A stretch of 64,000 nt of DNA from Agelas oroides. Taxonomy: Eukaryota > Porifera > Demospongiae > Agelasida > Agelasidae. Under the pieces are notes generated by a model. That model had not been told where the DNA came from, searched no databases, and saw only the letters and a program-made list of their open reading frames with translations. Shown piece by piece: positions 1 to 12,102 of the stretch (the stretch's first letter is position 1; each line of letters opens with the position of its first letter). The stretch spans positions 9,215,127-9,279,126 of the forward strand of contig OX422185.1 of the NCBI GenBank assembly GCA_949130485.1, written 5' to 3'. The translations under genes and the position numbers were made by a program.

Positions 1-2040
1 GTACTCATGTTTGAATATTCATTTGATGTCGAAACGTTTGAACACAGATTTACATTCACATGCGGCCGTTTTTTAATTAATTAGCACACAGTGCCACATG
101 ACAAGTTCGAGCCAAGAGGCAACAGAATGCAAGGCATATACTTGGGCGTTCATGAACAAATTGTGTAGTCTAAATGATCTATGGTACTTCTGTACTGCTA
201 TCCAGGGCTACTAGCAGTCTCATTAGCCGTAAAAACACTTGGAAACAAACAGTACATTGTTGCATTAGCTTAGAAATTCACCTTAGTTAACCTTTTGGAG
301 AGCTTTTAAGTATTTGCATGTCTATCAAATATTGTTCGAATGTTAGTCCCCGAATATTCAAATGGGAGAATTTCCCATTCGTCCCACCTCTATTCAACAG
401 GGACTTACCCTAGAGTTCATGTGGGTGGCTATTACCATGATAGCATTATTCATCAACTTAGCCTCATACCCACGTCACATGGGAGGAGCAGAAGTGTCTG
501 GTATCCACTGTTTGCGCATGTGTAAACTACCCCATGATTTTATTGGGTATTGTGTATACCATTGTCCATGAACCACTATAACCTACTCCGTTACACTAAC
601 TTCCACAAGTTGCACCAAAGCACTTTCTGTTCGCTTGCAGGAAATAGTTGTGCATTTGTCCATTGCAGCAAAACACCAGGGCATGTGAATGATACATTCT
701 TCCTCTTTGATGTTCACTGGTCGCCTCAAACAAACTGATGCTGACTATTACCGTCAAAGTAATGGCAGTTCTGACTTCTCAACTGCCCGAATGTGTCTCA
801 TCTAATCCTGCAGTATAGCCTGCCAGAAGGTGAACTAAAATTGGCCATACTTTTAGTTCCATGGAGTAGTATGCAGGTTACCAAGGGAACTTAACGCATG
901 CGTGAATGGTGGATACTAGGCCACTTTTCCTTTCCTACGTGGCCTGGGTACGTGGCTATTGTCAACAGTACCACAATGCTATAATGTTGTGCGTGTAACA
1001 GACTATGTGCACGTGAGTACAGTAAGGGGTTTAGAATTTTGTTCATTTTATGCATTCTAACAAAGTTCACAGTGAAAATTTATAGGAGAGCTGCAGAGAC
1101 CTCAAATATGTGTTCATTTTATTCAGAATTTTGTATTAAGTGTGTTTGGACCAAAGAGACTCCACTGTACAAGGGTCCCTATGGTTGTAAAGCTACATGT
1201 ATACTAGAATATATCTGCTGCCATCTGCATTGTTGTGAGTACACTGCAGAAGTAATTAATGCTAAAAGCAACACCTATGGGATACACATGGTTTCCAAGT
1301 GGGTGGAACAAACCACTTCTGGAGGGCGACCGCGCAATCGAGAGATAGCAGTACAACCGAGCTTTCTCTACAAGCTATTTCTTGTGTATATCTCAGGGGA
1401 GCAATGTAACACTTTGTTGCCTGCATTTTGCACACAATTGCACTGCCTGCAGACTCTGCTTGTTGCCCTGTGGAAGTGAATGGCTAGTGAATACTAAGCC
1501 ATGCACTATGAAATCATCTCTAGCTTTTGGAAGCCAGGTTATGTAACCCACCTCAGGATGTGGATTGCAATCCTTATTAGCTTTGAAAGCACATGTGAAA
1601 CTAGAAGTTGCCAATAAGTCTGTCAGCCACAGAACTGCTATATGTGAGAGAAAATTCATTAGCTAAACTGAGTCAGTTCCACCTGCACCTGTAGACCATT
1701 TTAATCTGGATTCTGATCCAGTTTTAAAGTAATCCGGTTAATACATGTAAATGTGGTTGTAGTCTTGCATCTTTATTCACACAATGCTATGTGGTGTGTT
1801 TCATTGGTAAAATATATAGCTGATTCAACACTCTTTCCTTGCAGATAATGTGTCTGGTGCTCTTGCTTTGTGTAAGTCACACATTTTTGTCATTGTACTT
1901 ATAAAGCCATGGTAAGTAAATTGTTTGTTTCTCCGGAGCACCTCAGAAAAAGCAGAAAGTTCCAATTCAGAGGCTTGATGTTGTAAGCGATAATAGGCAG
2001 TAGAATGAGAATCAGTTGGAATTTGGCTGAGGCCTCTAGG
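1..2040. other. No gene recognised
   Basis: I see no coding block with family motifs, splice-consistent exons or clear repeat ends here. The longest open stretch (1039-1479, plus strand) is cysteine-rich but has no recognisable domain, no second exon and no codon pattern that sets it apart from chance. Confidence 0.5.
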
Positions 2041-2049
2041 CAATGCTCC

Positions 2050-2180
2050 TTATGTAGCTTGTCTTCCACTCCTCTGCCAAGTGGGTTAACAGTAAGAGTT
2101 TTTGACTAGTATTCAGAAGGTCTTGGACTGGATCCCAGAATTTCTAGCTCTCTCAGCAAAAAAAACAAAACAAAAAACTT
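2050..2180 (+). repeat. Degenerate tRNA-derived SINE-like element
   Basis: The stretch reads like a decayed tRNA gene head: an A-box-like segment near 2077-2095 (AAGTGGGTTAACAGTAAGAG), an anticodon-arm-like part, and a B-box-like segment near 2128-2143 (GGACTGGATCCC). An A-rich tail follows at 2158-2180. This arrangement is typical of tRNA-derived SINEs. No target duplication was identified, so the call rests on promoter boxes and tail only. Confidence 0.4.
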
Positions 2181-2184
2181 TCCA

Positions 2185-2884
2185 ATTCTTTTTAAAATTT
2201 TTTAATTAAGTTGAAAGGTCACCAATCACACACGTGTGTGCAAAATCACTTGTGTTTCCCTTCAAAATCACCCCTAAATTCAGCAGTAGGCATTAAAGAT
2301 TTTTGTGACCCTGTTTACAGCTGTGGAGTTTGAGCCTGGTAAAAGACTGGTATCCTTGCACTAGGTACCAGGCTAGGTCTGTGGTTTACCTGGGGATTTC
2401 CCATTGAAATGATTAAAAAAGAACCGCCTGCCCAGCCTTAAAATAGGGAAAGTTTTGCCTGAGAAATAAAAGATTTTCTAACCATGGCCTAATGCTAATT
2501 GCATATCACTGTTTGGATTATAGTATGTTGCTTTGATGGGTCCACTAAATGAGACTTGTTTGCAGTATTTGTAAGTTTCAGTACTTATTGTCTACAGTAT
2601 ACAGTAGACAAAAGTAACACAAATTTTGCTGCGAATTTTTCAACTGTGTTCAGGAAGTTTATGAACCATTGTTCTTTTCTTGAACTGAGGTTGAGGTTGA
2701 CATACTCTCGCAATCTGAAGCTGCATTAGTACATGCAATTCACAAACACAGAATTAGTGAATCTCAGTATTCTCAGAATTTGTATGCTAGCTCACAAATG
2801 TCATGAAGTTTCGTGAACATGTCACTTAACAAATGTTCATTAACTTACAGTACATGTAGCTGAACACTTGTTAGTTCACAAATA
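2185..2884. other. Intergenic, nothing recognised
   Basis: AT-rich sequence without open frames of note; no repeat termini seen. Confidence 0.5.
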
Positions 2885-2886
2885 TA

Positions 2887-3147
2887 TGTGGCAGTCCCGA
2901 ATAGAAACCGAATATTATTCCATCGCGTATTTCGAGCACATCACCAAGTTTGATGCGTTATAGCGCTGAGCTTCCGCTAAGGGCGGGGCTCATACGCGCT
3001 TCATAGATGCATCAGATATTCATTCATTTACACGTCGCATATGAGCCCCGCCCTTAGCGGAAGCTCAGCGCTATAGCGCGTCAAACTTAGTGATGCGCTC
3101 GAAATATGCGGTGGAATAATATTCGATTTCTATTCGGGACTGCCACA
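2887..3147. mobile_element. Palindromic MITE, TA target (family TGTGGCAGTCCC)
   Basis: A 261-bp near-perfect palindrome. It opens with TGTGGCAGTCCCGAATAG and closes with its reverse complement; the arms match for about 110 bp, including the GGGCGGGGCTCATA block, around a short loop near 3015. TA flanks both ends (2885-2886 and 3148-3149), as expected for a Tc1/mariner-like or other TA-targeting non-autonomous element. It has no coding capacity. The high arm identity points to a young copy; an older copy lies at 7410-7660. Confidence 0.8.
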
Positions 3148-3511
3148 TATGTAGTTCATGAACTATTTGCTCACAAAACTGTTCACAAACTAGTCGGCAA
3201 ATATTATGAACTTCATGTTACCTTTTTTCTGTCATATACTGTTATAGAAGTAGTTACTAGATCTACACTCTAAAAATACTTGTTATAAGTTAAATGCTTC
3301 ATCCTGTAAGATGTGCGCTTTTAGAATAGACCTTTATCCATTATTACGTAATTATGACATCTGGGGGGAAACAGTAGGCATTAATTGGAATACGATGGAA
3401 TGCGAGTGGCGCAACTATCTCTACTCTTCGAGTTTTTTCTTGCACGTGTCAGCTGTCTTCTGTGAGGTTAGTTCAGTTGTTTTCCTATCCTATAGAATTG
3501 TTTCGAGAACC

Positions 3512-3644
3512 GATGGCAACTAGAGCGGAAGTAGACGACAACGACTCTTCCCCTGGTCCTTCGCAGTTATGCCTGCGCTTATTATGTGGGCATTATTTTA
3601 AGAATAATAGGGACTTCCTGTCACCGAGCATAATACGGGAATAA
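3512..3644 (+). CDS. Short exon-like ORF beside the left TIR, unrecognised
   Basis: An ATG at 3512 opens a short acidic serine/proline-rich sequence beginning MATRAEVDDNDSSPGPSQ. It sits just inside the left TIR of the 2.6-kb element, a place where a transposon's first exon would be expected. CAG at 3565-3567 is not followed by a clear donor, so the exon end is unknown. Function unknown; it may belong with the SWIM-finger fragment downstream on the same strand. Low confidence. Confidence 0.25.
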
Positions 3645-4250
3645 TCGGAATAAAACGGGAATAGTTCACGTGTACACGTGTAGACATGTGCGGAAACTGT
3701 TGGGGGGCAGTCGTCATCTGCTAAACTTGTGGAGTCAGATGAAGAGTCTGGAGCGCAGAGTTCAAGCAGTTCTGATACCACAAGCAGCCTTCTGAACCGT
3801 TTGCATTGCAGAAAGTCGTCGGAGCTGTCACGTAAAAGGAAGGTCAATCGCAACCCGCCCATGTCATTGTAAAGTGTCTGTTTTTCTATGCATGATGCAT
3901 GGATATAACGAGAAAAATAGGGTGATGTTGTGAGAATAATTGGATAAATTGTTAGGAATTTCGAGAAAGAAAAATAGGTCCAATCTTGAGCATAATAGAC
4001 TCAGGCCTATTCGCAGTCTTGCAGCACTGCCCCGGTCCATAAGTGGACGTCCACTGTGCTCAAAACCTGGCTTAAGGTCCGCTGGTTGGGCTATTCTGGG
4101 ATGAAAAAGGACGAACTTGTAGCGTAGTAAGTTAGAACGTTACTTGGTTACTGTAGCGACCCAGTAGGCGGAGAGATTTGAACCCTTCCTTCCAGTTAGT
4201 ATAAATTATTAATATACAACATGAAAAAAACAATACTGGTTTATTTATAG

Positions 4251-4745
4251 GATTGAAGGAGCAATTGGGTGTGGGCTTGATTCACCTGCAGAAGAGAGTG
4301 ATAAAGAAACTGATGAGACAGTACCCAATGGTTATCAAGCAACAATAGTGTCAGAACAAGGGTGGATAGATGCTAATGTCACTGAACTGTCTCCGCTCAC
4401 CCTCAAACATATTTCATCACTGGTAGACTGCGCAAAGTGCGCTTCACTGCAACAAAGCCATTTGAGAGGGGATACAGGCTGTTTGACTCAAAGAGTCCAA
4501 TGCCTATCAGTTCATGATGTGAACATTACCTCTGTGTATACACTGCATCATCCATGCAACTGTGTTACCCTCATAGAAAGCTGGGGCATACAAAAGAGCC
4601 ATTGCTGTTAACAAAACGAATGGGCAAATTATTCATGGAAGCTGTACCTGTGTTGCAGGTAATTCAGCCTGCAATCACACTGCTGCATTAATGTTTGCAG
4701 TAGATGACATAAACAGAGCACGTGCTACCCATGGAAACAGTGGTG
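4251..4745 (+). pseudogene. SWIM zinc-finger protein fragment (transposon-borne, decayed)
   Basis: After a possible acceptor (TTTATAG, ending 4250) an open frame runs to a TAA at 4609-4611, and a second frame continues the sense. In that frame about 4585-4730 encodes a clear SWIM-type zinc finger: GSCTCVAG then SACNHTAALMFAVDD, i.e. C-x-C...C-x-H followed by the alanine/leucine helix. The continuation keeps W and proline/lysine-rich blocks typical of large invertebrate SWIM/YqaJ proteins, but stops interrupt it near 4805. No YqaJ nuclease motif was found. Best read as a degraded exon of a mobile-element gene; the SWIM call is firm, the rest is inference. Confidence 0.6.
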
Positions 4746-5314
4746 GGCCAAGTTCGGCCTCGCTGCCCAGAAAGTGGGGAGTTCTAACAAAATCTAGAAA
4801 GGAATGAAGAAGCTGGAAGTGACTAAGCCAAAGTACGGGAAGGTCCCACAACATATCCACTCTAGTGACATTCAACCCATTGATCCTAAACTTGGTGTAG
4901 TCAACACAACATGAGTCGTGTCCCTTCGGGATGACTTACAAAGAAACTGTAAACATGAGATACTTTTTACACAAGTATGGCCATCAGAACCAGATACCAG
5001 ATAGTAAACAAGTAGATAGACTTATGAAAATGCAGGCAATGCCCAATCGAGACTGAAATTATTATCTCATGATTATTACATTATTCATAATGTCGGCAAG
5101 ATGCAGTGGACAATAACAAATTCATAACTTACTACTAGAAACTACAGGATAAGTAACCAGGGGAGGGTGGAATAAACTTGTATCTCAGAACAGGGTCTTG
5201 AGGCAGGCAATGAAATTTTACCCCATGAAATTCTTCCCTATCACTCCTGCTAGAACATCCAGGTATGCTGCAAATCCGAGGGGTCCGTCACGAAGGAAAT
5301 CTCGTACACTGTCG

Positions 5315-5465
5315 GCAGAAATCCAAACTGAAATCCAGAAATCCACTGTGAAATACAGAAATCCACTGTAAACTCCAGAAATCCACTGTGAAATCCAGAA
5401 ATCCAAACTGAAATCCAGAAATCCACTGTGAAATCCGAAATCCACGTGAAATCCAGTGGATTTCA
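5315..5465. repeat. Minisatellite, ~21-bp unit
   Basis: About seven imperfect copies of a unit like GAAATCCAGAAATCCACTGT lie in tandem. It is inside the 2.6-kb TIR element; minus-strand frames across it (FSLDFWISQWISG-like) are a by-product of the repeat. Confidence 0.8.
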
Positions 5466-5733
5466 AAATCTCGTACGCTGAGGCGCGCCGTGGCGGACCC
5501 TTCGTGTGAATCTGATATCGAGGCATGGGATGGAGCTCAAGTGTTCAATTCAGTGTTCTATAATCTCGAGATTTTGTTCAAAGTTACATCCACGATACAA
5601 TGTTGAAACACATCAAACAGATTTAGCAAACCAACTCCACAAAACTAACACTCAGCCTAATAAATCATGCAATTTCATTCTCAGTACCCTATCATAAAAA
5701 TATAAACTCAACTACATAAACTAAGCAACGTAC

Positions 5734-5825
5734 CTAGCAATAGTTTCCCCAGGTTTTGTCCTCGTCTGCTGCTGCTGGGGCTCCAGAGAACTGACGTTTT
5801 CGCACTCTGTTCGCTTCACTGCCAT
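5734..5825 (-). CDS. Possible first exon beside the right TIR, unrecognised
   Basis: Reading the minus strand, an ATG at 5823-5825 starts a 30-residue glutamine-rich sequence (MAVKRTECENVSSLEPQQQQ...) that ends at a consensus-like donor AG|GTACGT. Its start lies inside the right TIR. This is what a promoter-in-TIR first exon would look like, but no matching acceptor exon was found on the minus strand. Function unknown. Confidence 0.3.
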
Positions 5826-5900
5826 CGCCTCGTATTCCAATTAATGCCTACTATTTCCCCCCAGACGTCATAATTACGTAACAATGGATAAAGGTCTATT

Positions 5901-7409
5901 AAGCCCTTAGTAATGTCCTCATTGCGCTCAGGTTGCTACAACGTTAGGCCCTCAGTTTTCCAAGTTGCATATATAGATCTCTCAGACTCAGCGTCTAACT
6001 TACATGTAATGTAATGCACTGAGTCATGCCTTTATTCACTGCAGGCCCTGACACTGACAGTTGCAACAGTGATTCACAGAGTTTGGAACTCTTTCTGCCG
6101 GAAACACAATAAGGATAATGCTCAGTGATCATTGATGCTAGCGAAGTTATTTTAGAGTCTGAAGTTAGACAAAATATGGCTTCTTTGTATGCCAAAGGTT
6201 ACTGGACTTATAATTTTGCACATCACTGTCTATATCTGAAGACAACTCTATCAATGCAGCATCTCTGACACCTTCATTGGTTGAGGAAGGTTTACAAATT
6301 ATGAAGCGTGGGTTTGTCTGATATGATTATTGAGTAAAGGCTCATAACTACATTGCAGAATGATAGAGATCAGGGTGTTATTGAACGGATGTCTGATAAT
6401 ACAAAACATTTTGGACCAAGGTCATTACATTGTCATACCTGTGACATCATGATTCCGAACATAGGTCAGAAATGTTGTGTATTATCAGACATCAACACCC
6501 TCTTCTTGTCATTCTAGCATGATGTCCTAGAATAATAACTCCCTTTGCCAGTAATCCTGGCATCAGAATTCTGTCCCCCTTGCGAATATTGTCATACCTG
6601 AGGTACAGGTATATCAGTTTGGAGCTGGCTGTCAGTCAGTCAGGACAGGCCCACATACCTATGCCATGCATTGCACTCCACTATTTATCATGTGAATTTG
6701 TCTATATAGTATGGAAAGATGTTGAGTCATTGAACTATTAAAGAATCACATATACCTAAAATTGTGCATTCTAGGCCTAAATCTAGTTCTTGCTATAAAT
6801 GAAACACTGCGTATGGGACTGTACAGTGGACTAATAAGGGTGGCTTACCATATACCAGGTACTACTAAAATGTCATGAAGCCGCAGTAACCAAAGTCACA
6901 AAGTTACAATGAAATTTTTGATACCGTGGTCACACAGTCACCAGCAGCTTTAGCTGTGTGGTCATGGGGTCACAGCCATCTTTAAGTGGTCACAAGTGGT
7001 GTATCACAACTTGACACATGCATATTAAAAAAACCAAGTGACCTATCAAATAGCCATCATTATTTCCTGGGTACGCAGGATTACAAGCCCACTTGTGCAC
7101 CTATGCTTATGGGAGTGACAAGCTCTTGTAGAGAGGCATCTACAAGCTATTTCGTATTTTAAGTTGAGACACCTCTCCCCTTAATGTTCGAGAGGACTTG
7201 TTTATTGGCACCAGAAACCTAAATTGGGATGAATTGAGTGGTGGACTGGCTCTGAATATGCTAGTTCCTCTGAAACAGTTCAGTGCTGCACCTTAGTTCT
7301 AGTGTTGATGTATATAGTGCAAAGCACATTGCATGTGCAATGCAGTAACAATGCATGTGGTACTGAATAGACATTTCTGGACAATCACAGATTCCATACT
7401 TGATTTGTT
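5901..7409. other. Intergenic, nothing recognised
   Basis: No domain-bearing frame and no paired repeat ends. Short open frames on both strands look random. Confidence 0.5.
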
Positions 7410-7660
7410 GCAGTCCAGATGGGAATCAAACATTATTCCATCGCATATTTTGGTCACTTCACTGCAGTTGAAACGCTGTATTGCTGATTTCCCTTTAAGG
7501 GTGGGGTTCATATGTGCTTCGAGGATGCATCAGATATTTATGTATGTGTCTATGAAGCATATATTGAGCTCTGCCCTGAAGTTTAGCAATACAGCGCTTC
7601 AGATGCAGTGATACACACAACAGAGTACCCTGTATTTGATCTCTATTTGGGAGTTCCACA
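7410..7660. mobile_element. Old copy of the TGTGGCAGTCCC palindromic MITE
   Basis: Aligns along its length with the MITE at 2887-3147: shared blocks include CATTATTCCATCGCATAT, the central GGATGCATCAGATATT, GAAGC...GAGC and the right arm ending GGGAGTTCCACA. Arms are much more diverged from each other than in the young copy, so it inserted much earlier. Confidence 0.65.
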
Positions 7661-7812
7661 ATATTTGATGTGAGGCAAATGAGAGGAAAGTGAAAGCCAG
7701 TAGTTGCCAGAAACTGAACCCAGGTCAGTAGCTGCTCGGGGTGTGACTGAAGCATATAGTACTGCCTGTTCAGTACATATACGGATTTGTGAGAGCTGAT
7801 GGTCATCCAGTT

Positions 7813-8035
7813 GTTGTAGCTCAGTGGTCAGAGCACTGGCGACTCAAGCCAAGGGACCTGAACCCATTTCGGTCCGATGTGGGATTTGGCACAAGTGCAG
7901 GGTTCTGTCCCAAAGTGGCCGGCTGCCAAATGTTTGGTACTCCGTGGCTCACTCACAGAGCCGGACACTCTGTCTCACAGCTGGCCCTCACTGTACCACC
8001 TTCACAGAGGGCACGCATGGGCTCTGATTGCTTCA
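7813..8035 (+). repeat. tRNA-derived SINE
   Basis: GTTGTAGCTCAGTGGTCAGA at 7814-7833 is a near-consensus tRNA 5' half with a good A box (TAGCTCAGTGG). A degenerate B-box equivalent follows near 7853-7866. The tRNA head is followed by about 150 bp of unrelated body, as in tRNA-derived SINEs, and the element runs into the 36-bp minisatellite, which may have grown from its tail. Long open frames through it are not thought to be genes. Confidence 0.6.
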
Positions 8036-8385
8036 ATATCCTGAGGGCACTCACCAGTCCTCTTGCTGCCATATCCGGAGGGTACTCACAAGCCCTCATT
8101 GCTGCCATATCCGGAGGGCACTCACAAGCCCTCATAGCTGCCATATCCGGAGGGCACCTCATTGCTGCCATATCCGGGGGGCACCTCATTGCTATCATAT
8201 CCGGAGGGCACTCACAAGCCCTCATTGCTGCCATATCCGGAGGGCACTCACAAGCCCTCATTGCTGCCATATCCGGAGGGCACTCACAAGCCCTCATAGC
8301 TGCCATATCTGGAGGGCACTCACAAGCCCTCATAGCTGCGATATCCAGAGGGCACTTACTAGCCCTCATTGCTGCCAGGGCTCCC
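8035..8385. repeat. 36-bp minisatellite
   Basis: About nine copies of a roughly 36-bp unit (CCATATCCGGAGGGCACTCA plus CAAGCCCTCATTGCTG), some shortened to 21-24 bp. Because 36 is divisible by three, several frames on both strands stay open; these are artefacts. Confidence 0.9.
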
Positions 8386-8399
8386 ACTCAAAATATCAA

Positions 8400-9823
8400 C
8401 AGTGTTCAATGATTAACACCTTCATAATTGTCTCAAGATCTACATTAGCAAGGCCCATTAAAAATGCATTCTCATTCTCAGATTATATATTTTTCATTTC
8501 GTTTTGATTTACATGTGCTGGAAGAGTATATGTGTGTAGTAGCTAAGTACACAAGAAACAATGCACTTTTCAAAGCACTTGTCACCTTTCCCTTACGGTA
8601 CTTGTTCGCTATCGGTCTCGTGCCCGTATTTAGCTTTAGATGGAGTTTACCACCCACTTTGGGCTGCATTCCCAAACAACCTGACTCTGATACCCCAACA
8701 CCTGCCACCCCTTAATCATGGCATCTCCTCCATGCCATGATTCATCACCATGCAAGGACCATCGCCCACTGACTTTTGCACTCTGAACTTAAGTGTTGAT
8801 TGTGCCAGGATTCCCCTTGCATTTCGTTTGGCAATTGCTTACAGTCCCCATCTAGACAGCCACTCACACTGATACTCAGCATCTTAGCCCATCCAGTATT
8901 GGAAAGTGGAAACACCAACAACCACCAGCATTAACACTGGTTCATGAGTAAACTGCATTTGAGGAATACAACTGTATGCTCTCTAGAGTGTGATTTTTCA
9001 GTGCTATGGATCCTAACGGGTCACACACATCTCTGCACCAGATCAAGACCAGACCACGACAATTGCTTGCACATGTATGTATCCATGCACCCACAAAATC
9101 TCTCTCAGAATGCATGCTGGCCACATTCGTGTATCCCAACTGGGGAGCATGTGACAAGAACACAAACTCAGGGACAGGGCACAGGTATTAAGGGACACTC
9201 TGTCTATAAGACTAGTCTTATCCCCCTATGTTTGGGTACACGACTAGGAAGTTCATCTCACACCGACCACAACGCGTCCTGTCACATAAACACACCTATA
9301 ACCCACCACATACAAACAAACACAGACAAGCATGAGCGTATTACCAGATGGTGAATTCAACTATCACTCCTTGTGTAGCACTTAGTCCTACTCTCATGAG
9401 GTCACAAAGCTAGCAGTTAGAGATCTGGCATTACAATGCACTCACTGATAACTTTCAGTACCTTGCTCTGGTTTCACTTCATGGACATGAGAGCCAGTGT
9501 GCGTAGCAACTAACTCACTAGCTCCCGTCTCCAAGCTCTGATTACAGAATGCTCGAGCACCATGGAAAATTGGTAAGCTACATCAATGTCACATGCAGAA
9601 TCAGATCTCCGAGGATCAGCCTGTCCCCCACCTATTGCCTATTAACAACTACCAACAACAACCTAACCATAATCCTAACCCTTATGGCACACATGCTAGC
9701 CTGCTTTGACAATTTTAAATCCTCAAAAGCTAACATAACTGCATGGTATGTTTACGGCACACACACGTCACATGGCAAGTACCACCCAGTCTAGCCTACC
9801 AACCAATGGCTCTATGCTCAGGC
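8400..9823. other. Intergenic, nothing recognised
   Basis: No recognisable gene. Frames at 8464-8715 and 8944-9354 have no domains. Confidence 0.5.
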
Positions 9824-9944
9824 CGATAGGCTGGGGTGGAGGGTACTTCTCCATGTAACCGGTCACTACATTACATCATTGTGATGTAACCCATCAGTAC
9901 ATCAGTACATTACATCATTATCTACAATTGTAGCAACTGCTGTC

Positions 9945-12010
9945 ACCACTGTCACAGTAGTCACAACTGTCACCTCTGTCACAGTAGTCACTACTGTCCC
10001 CACTGTCACGGTAGTCACCACTGTCCACACTGTCACAGTAGTCACAACTGTCACCACTGTCACAGTAGTCACTACTGTCCCACTGTCACGGTAGTCACAA
10101 CTGTCACCACTGTCACGGTAGTCACTACTGTCACTATTGTCACGGTAGTCACTACTGTCACCACCGTCACGGTAATCACTACTGTCCCCACTGTCACAGT
10201 AGTCACTATACTGTCACCACTGTCACAGTAGTCATAACTGTCACAACTGTCACAGTAGTCACTACTGTCCCACTGTCATAGTAGTCACTACTGTCACCTC
10301 TGTCACAGTAGTCACTACTGTCACGGTAGTCACTACTGTCACTATTGTCACGGTAGTCACTACTGTCCCACTGTCACGGTAGTCACTACTGTCCCCACTG
10401 TCACGGTAGTCACAACTGTCACGGTAGTCACTACTGTCACTATTGTCACGGTAGTCACTACTGTCCCACTGTCACGGTAGTCACTACTGTCCCCACTGTC
10501 ACGGTAGTCACTACTGTCACGGTAGTCACTACTGTCACCACTGTCACGGTAGTCACTACTGTCCCACTGTCACAGTAGTCACTACTGTCACCTCTGTCAC
10601 AGTAGTCACTACTGTCACTATTGTCACGGTAGTCACTACTATCCCACTACTGTCCCCACTGTCACGGTAGTCACAACTGTCACGGTAGTCACTACTGTCA
10701 CTATTGTCATGGTAGTCACTACTGTCCCACTGTCACGGTAGTCACTACTGTCCCCACTGTCACGGTAGTCACTACTGTCACGGTAGTCACTACTGTCACC
10801 ACTGTCACGGTAGTCACTACTGTCCCCACTGTCACGGTAGTCACTACTGTCCCCACTGTCACGGTAGTCACTACTGTCCCCACTGTCACGGTAGTCACAA
10901 CTGTCACCACTGTCACGGTAGTCACCACTGTCCCCACTGTCACGGTAGTCACTACTGTCCCCACTGTCACAGTAGTCACAACTGTCACCACTGTCACAGT
11001 AGTCACCACTGTCCCCACTGTCACGGTAGTCACTACTGTCCCCACTGTCACGGTAGTCACAACTGTCACCACTGTCACGGTAGTCACAACTGTCACCACT
11101 GTCACGGTAGTCACAACTGTCACCACTGTCACGGTAGTCACCACTGTCCCCACTGTCACCACTGTCACGGTAGTCACTACTGTCCCCACTGTCACAGTAG
11201 TCACAACTGTCACCACTGTCACGGTAGTCACAACTGTCACCACTGTCACGGTAGTCACAACTGTCACCACTGTCACGGTAGTCACAACTGTCACCACTGT
11301 CACGGTAGTCACAACTGTCACCACTGTCACAGTAGTCACCACTGTCCCCACTGTCACCACTGTCACGGTAGTCACTACTGTCACCACTGTCACGGTAGTC
11401 ACCACTGTCCCCACTGTCACGGTAGTCACCACTGTCCCCACTGTCACAGTAGTCACCACTGTCCCCACTGTCACAGTAGTCACCACTGTCACAGTAGTCA
11501 CTACTGTCCCCACTGTCACAGTAGTCACTACTGTCCCCACTGTCACAGTAGTCACTACTGTCCCCACTGTCACAGTAGTCACCACTGTCCCCACTGTCAC
11601 AGTAGTCACCACTGTCACAGTAGTCACTACTGTCCCCACTGTCACAGTAGTCACAACTGTCACCACTGTCACGGTAGTCACAACTGTCACCACTGTCATG
11701 GTAGTCACAACTGTCACCACTGTCACGGTAGTCACCACTGTCCCCACTGTCACCACTGTCACGGTAGTCACTACTGTCACCACTGTCACGGTAGTCACCA
11801 CTGTCCCCACTGTCACGGTAGTCACCACTGTCCCCACTGTCACAGTAGTCACCACCGTCCCCACTGTCACAGTAGTCACCACTGTCACAGTAGTCACTAC
11901 TGTCCCCACTGTCACAGTAGTCACTACTGTCCCCACTGTCACAGTAGTCACTACTGTCCCCACTGTCACAGTAGTCACAACTGTCACCACTGTCACTGTA
12001 GTTACTACTC
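9945..12010. repeat. Left satellite arm, 9-bp repeat in a 27-bp higher-order unit
   Basis: The arm is built of 9-mers of form GTCACNACT / GTCCCCACT / GTCACGGTA, usually arranged in 27-bp trimers, with some dropped or doubled 9-mers. It is the reverse complement of the right arm. Valine/threonine-rich open frames hundreds of codons long on both strands follow from the period being divisible by three. Confidence 0.95.
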
Positions 12011-12102
12011 TCAACACAAACTACAGTAACACAGTCACAAGTGTTTCAGTCAATGTTGTCACAGACAGACTGCATGTTTTAAGCAATCAAGACTCTATGT
12101 AA

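Larger units (their letters stand above)
3325..5900. mobile_element. 2.6-kb TIR element carrying a SWIM-finger gene relic
   Basis: Terminal inverted repeats of about 70 bp (3325-3395 and 5830-5900) differ at only about three positions; the outermost bases are AATAGACCTTTATCC. The flanks GCTTTTAG (left) and GCCCTTAG (just outside, right) look like an 8-bp target duplication with two transitions, which would suit a hAT- or MULE-type mover. Inside are a plus-strand fragment with a SWIM zinc finger, a 21-bp minisatellite, and a short minus-strand exon-like ORF next to the right TIR. No transposase was recognised, so this is probably an internally decayed or non-autonomous copy. Confidence 0.7.

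Noticed and set aside
1039-1479. 146-codon plus-strand ORF
   Set aside because: No domain, no neighbouring exons, and composition like the surrounding non-coding sequence.
8040-8385. CRISPR-like regular repeat pattern
   Set aside because: Units are contiguous without unique spacers, and the genome is eukaryotic; it is a minisatellite.
7789-8412. 207-codon ORF starting in the SINE
   Set aside because: Runs through a tRNA-derived SINE into a 36-bp minisatellite; not a gene.
10719-12017. 430-codon open frame of valine and threonine (VTTVTVGT) on the minus strand, and similar plus-strand frames at 11698-12102 and 13553-15771
   Set aside because: These are the 9-bp satellite read in frame; the period is divisible by three, so stops are absent by construction.
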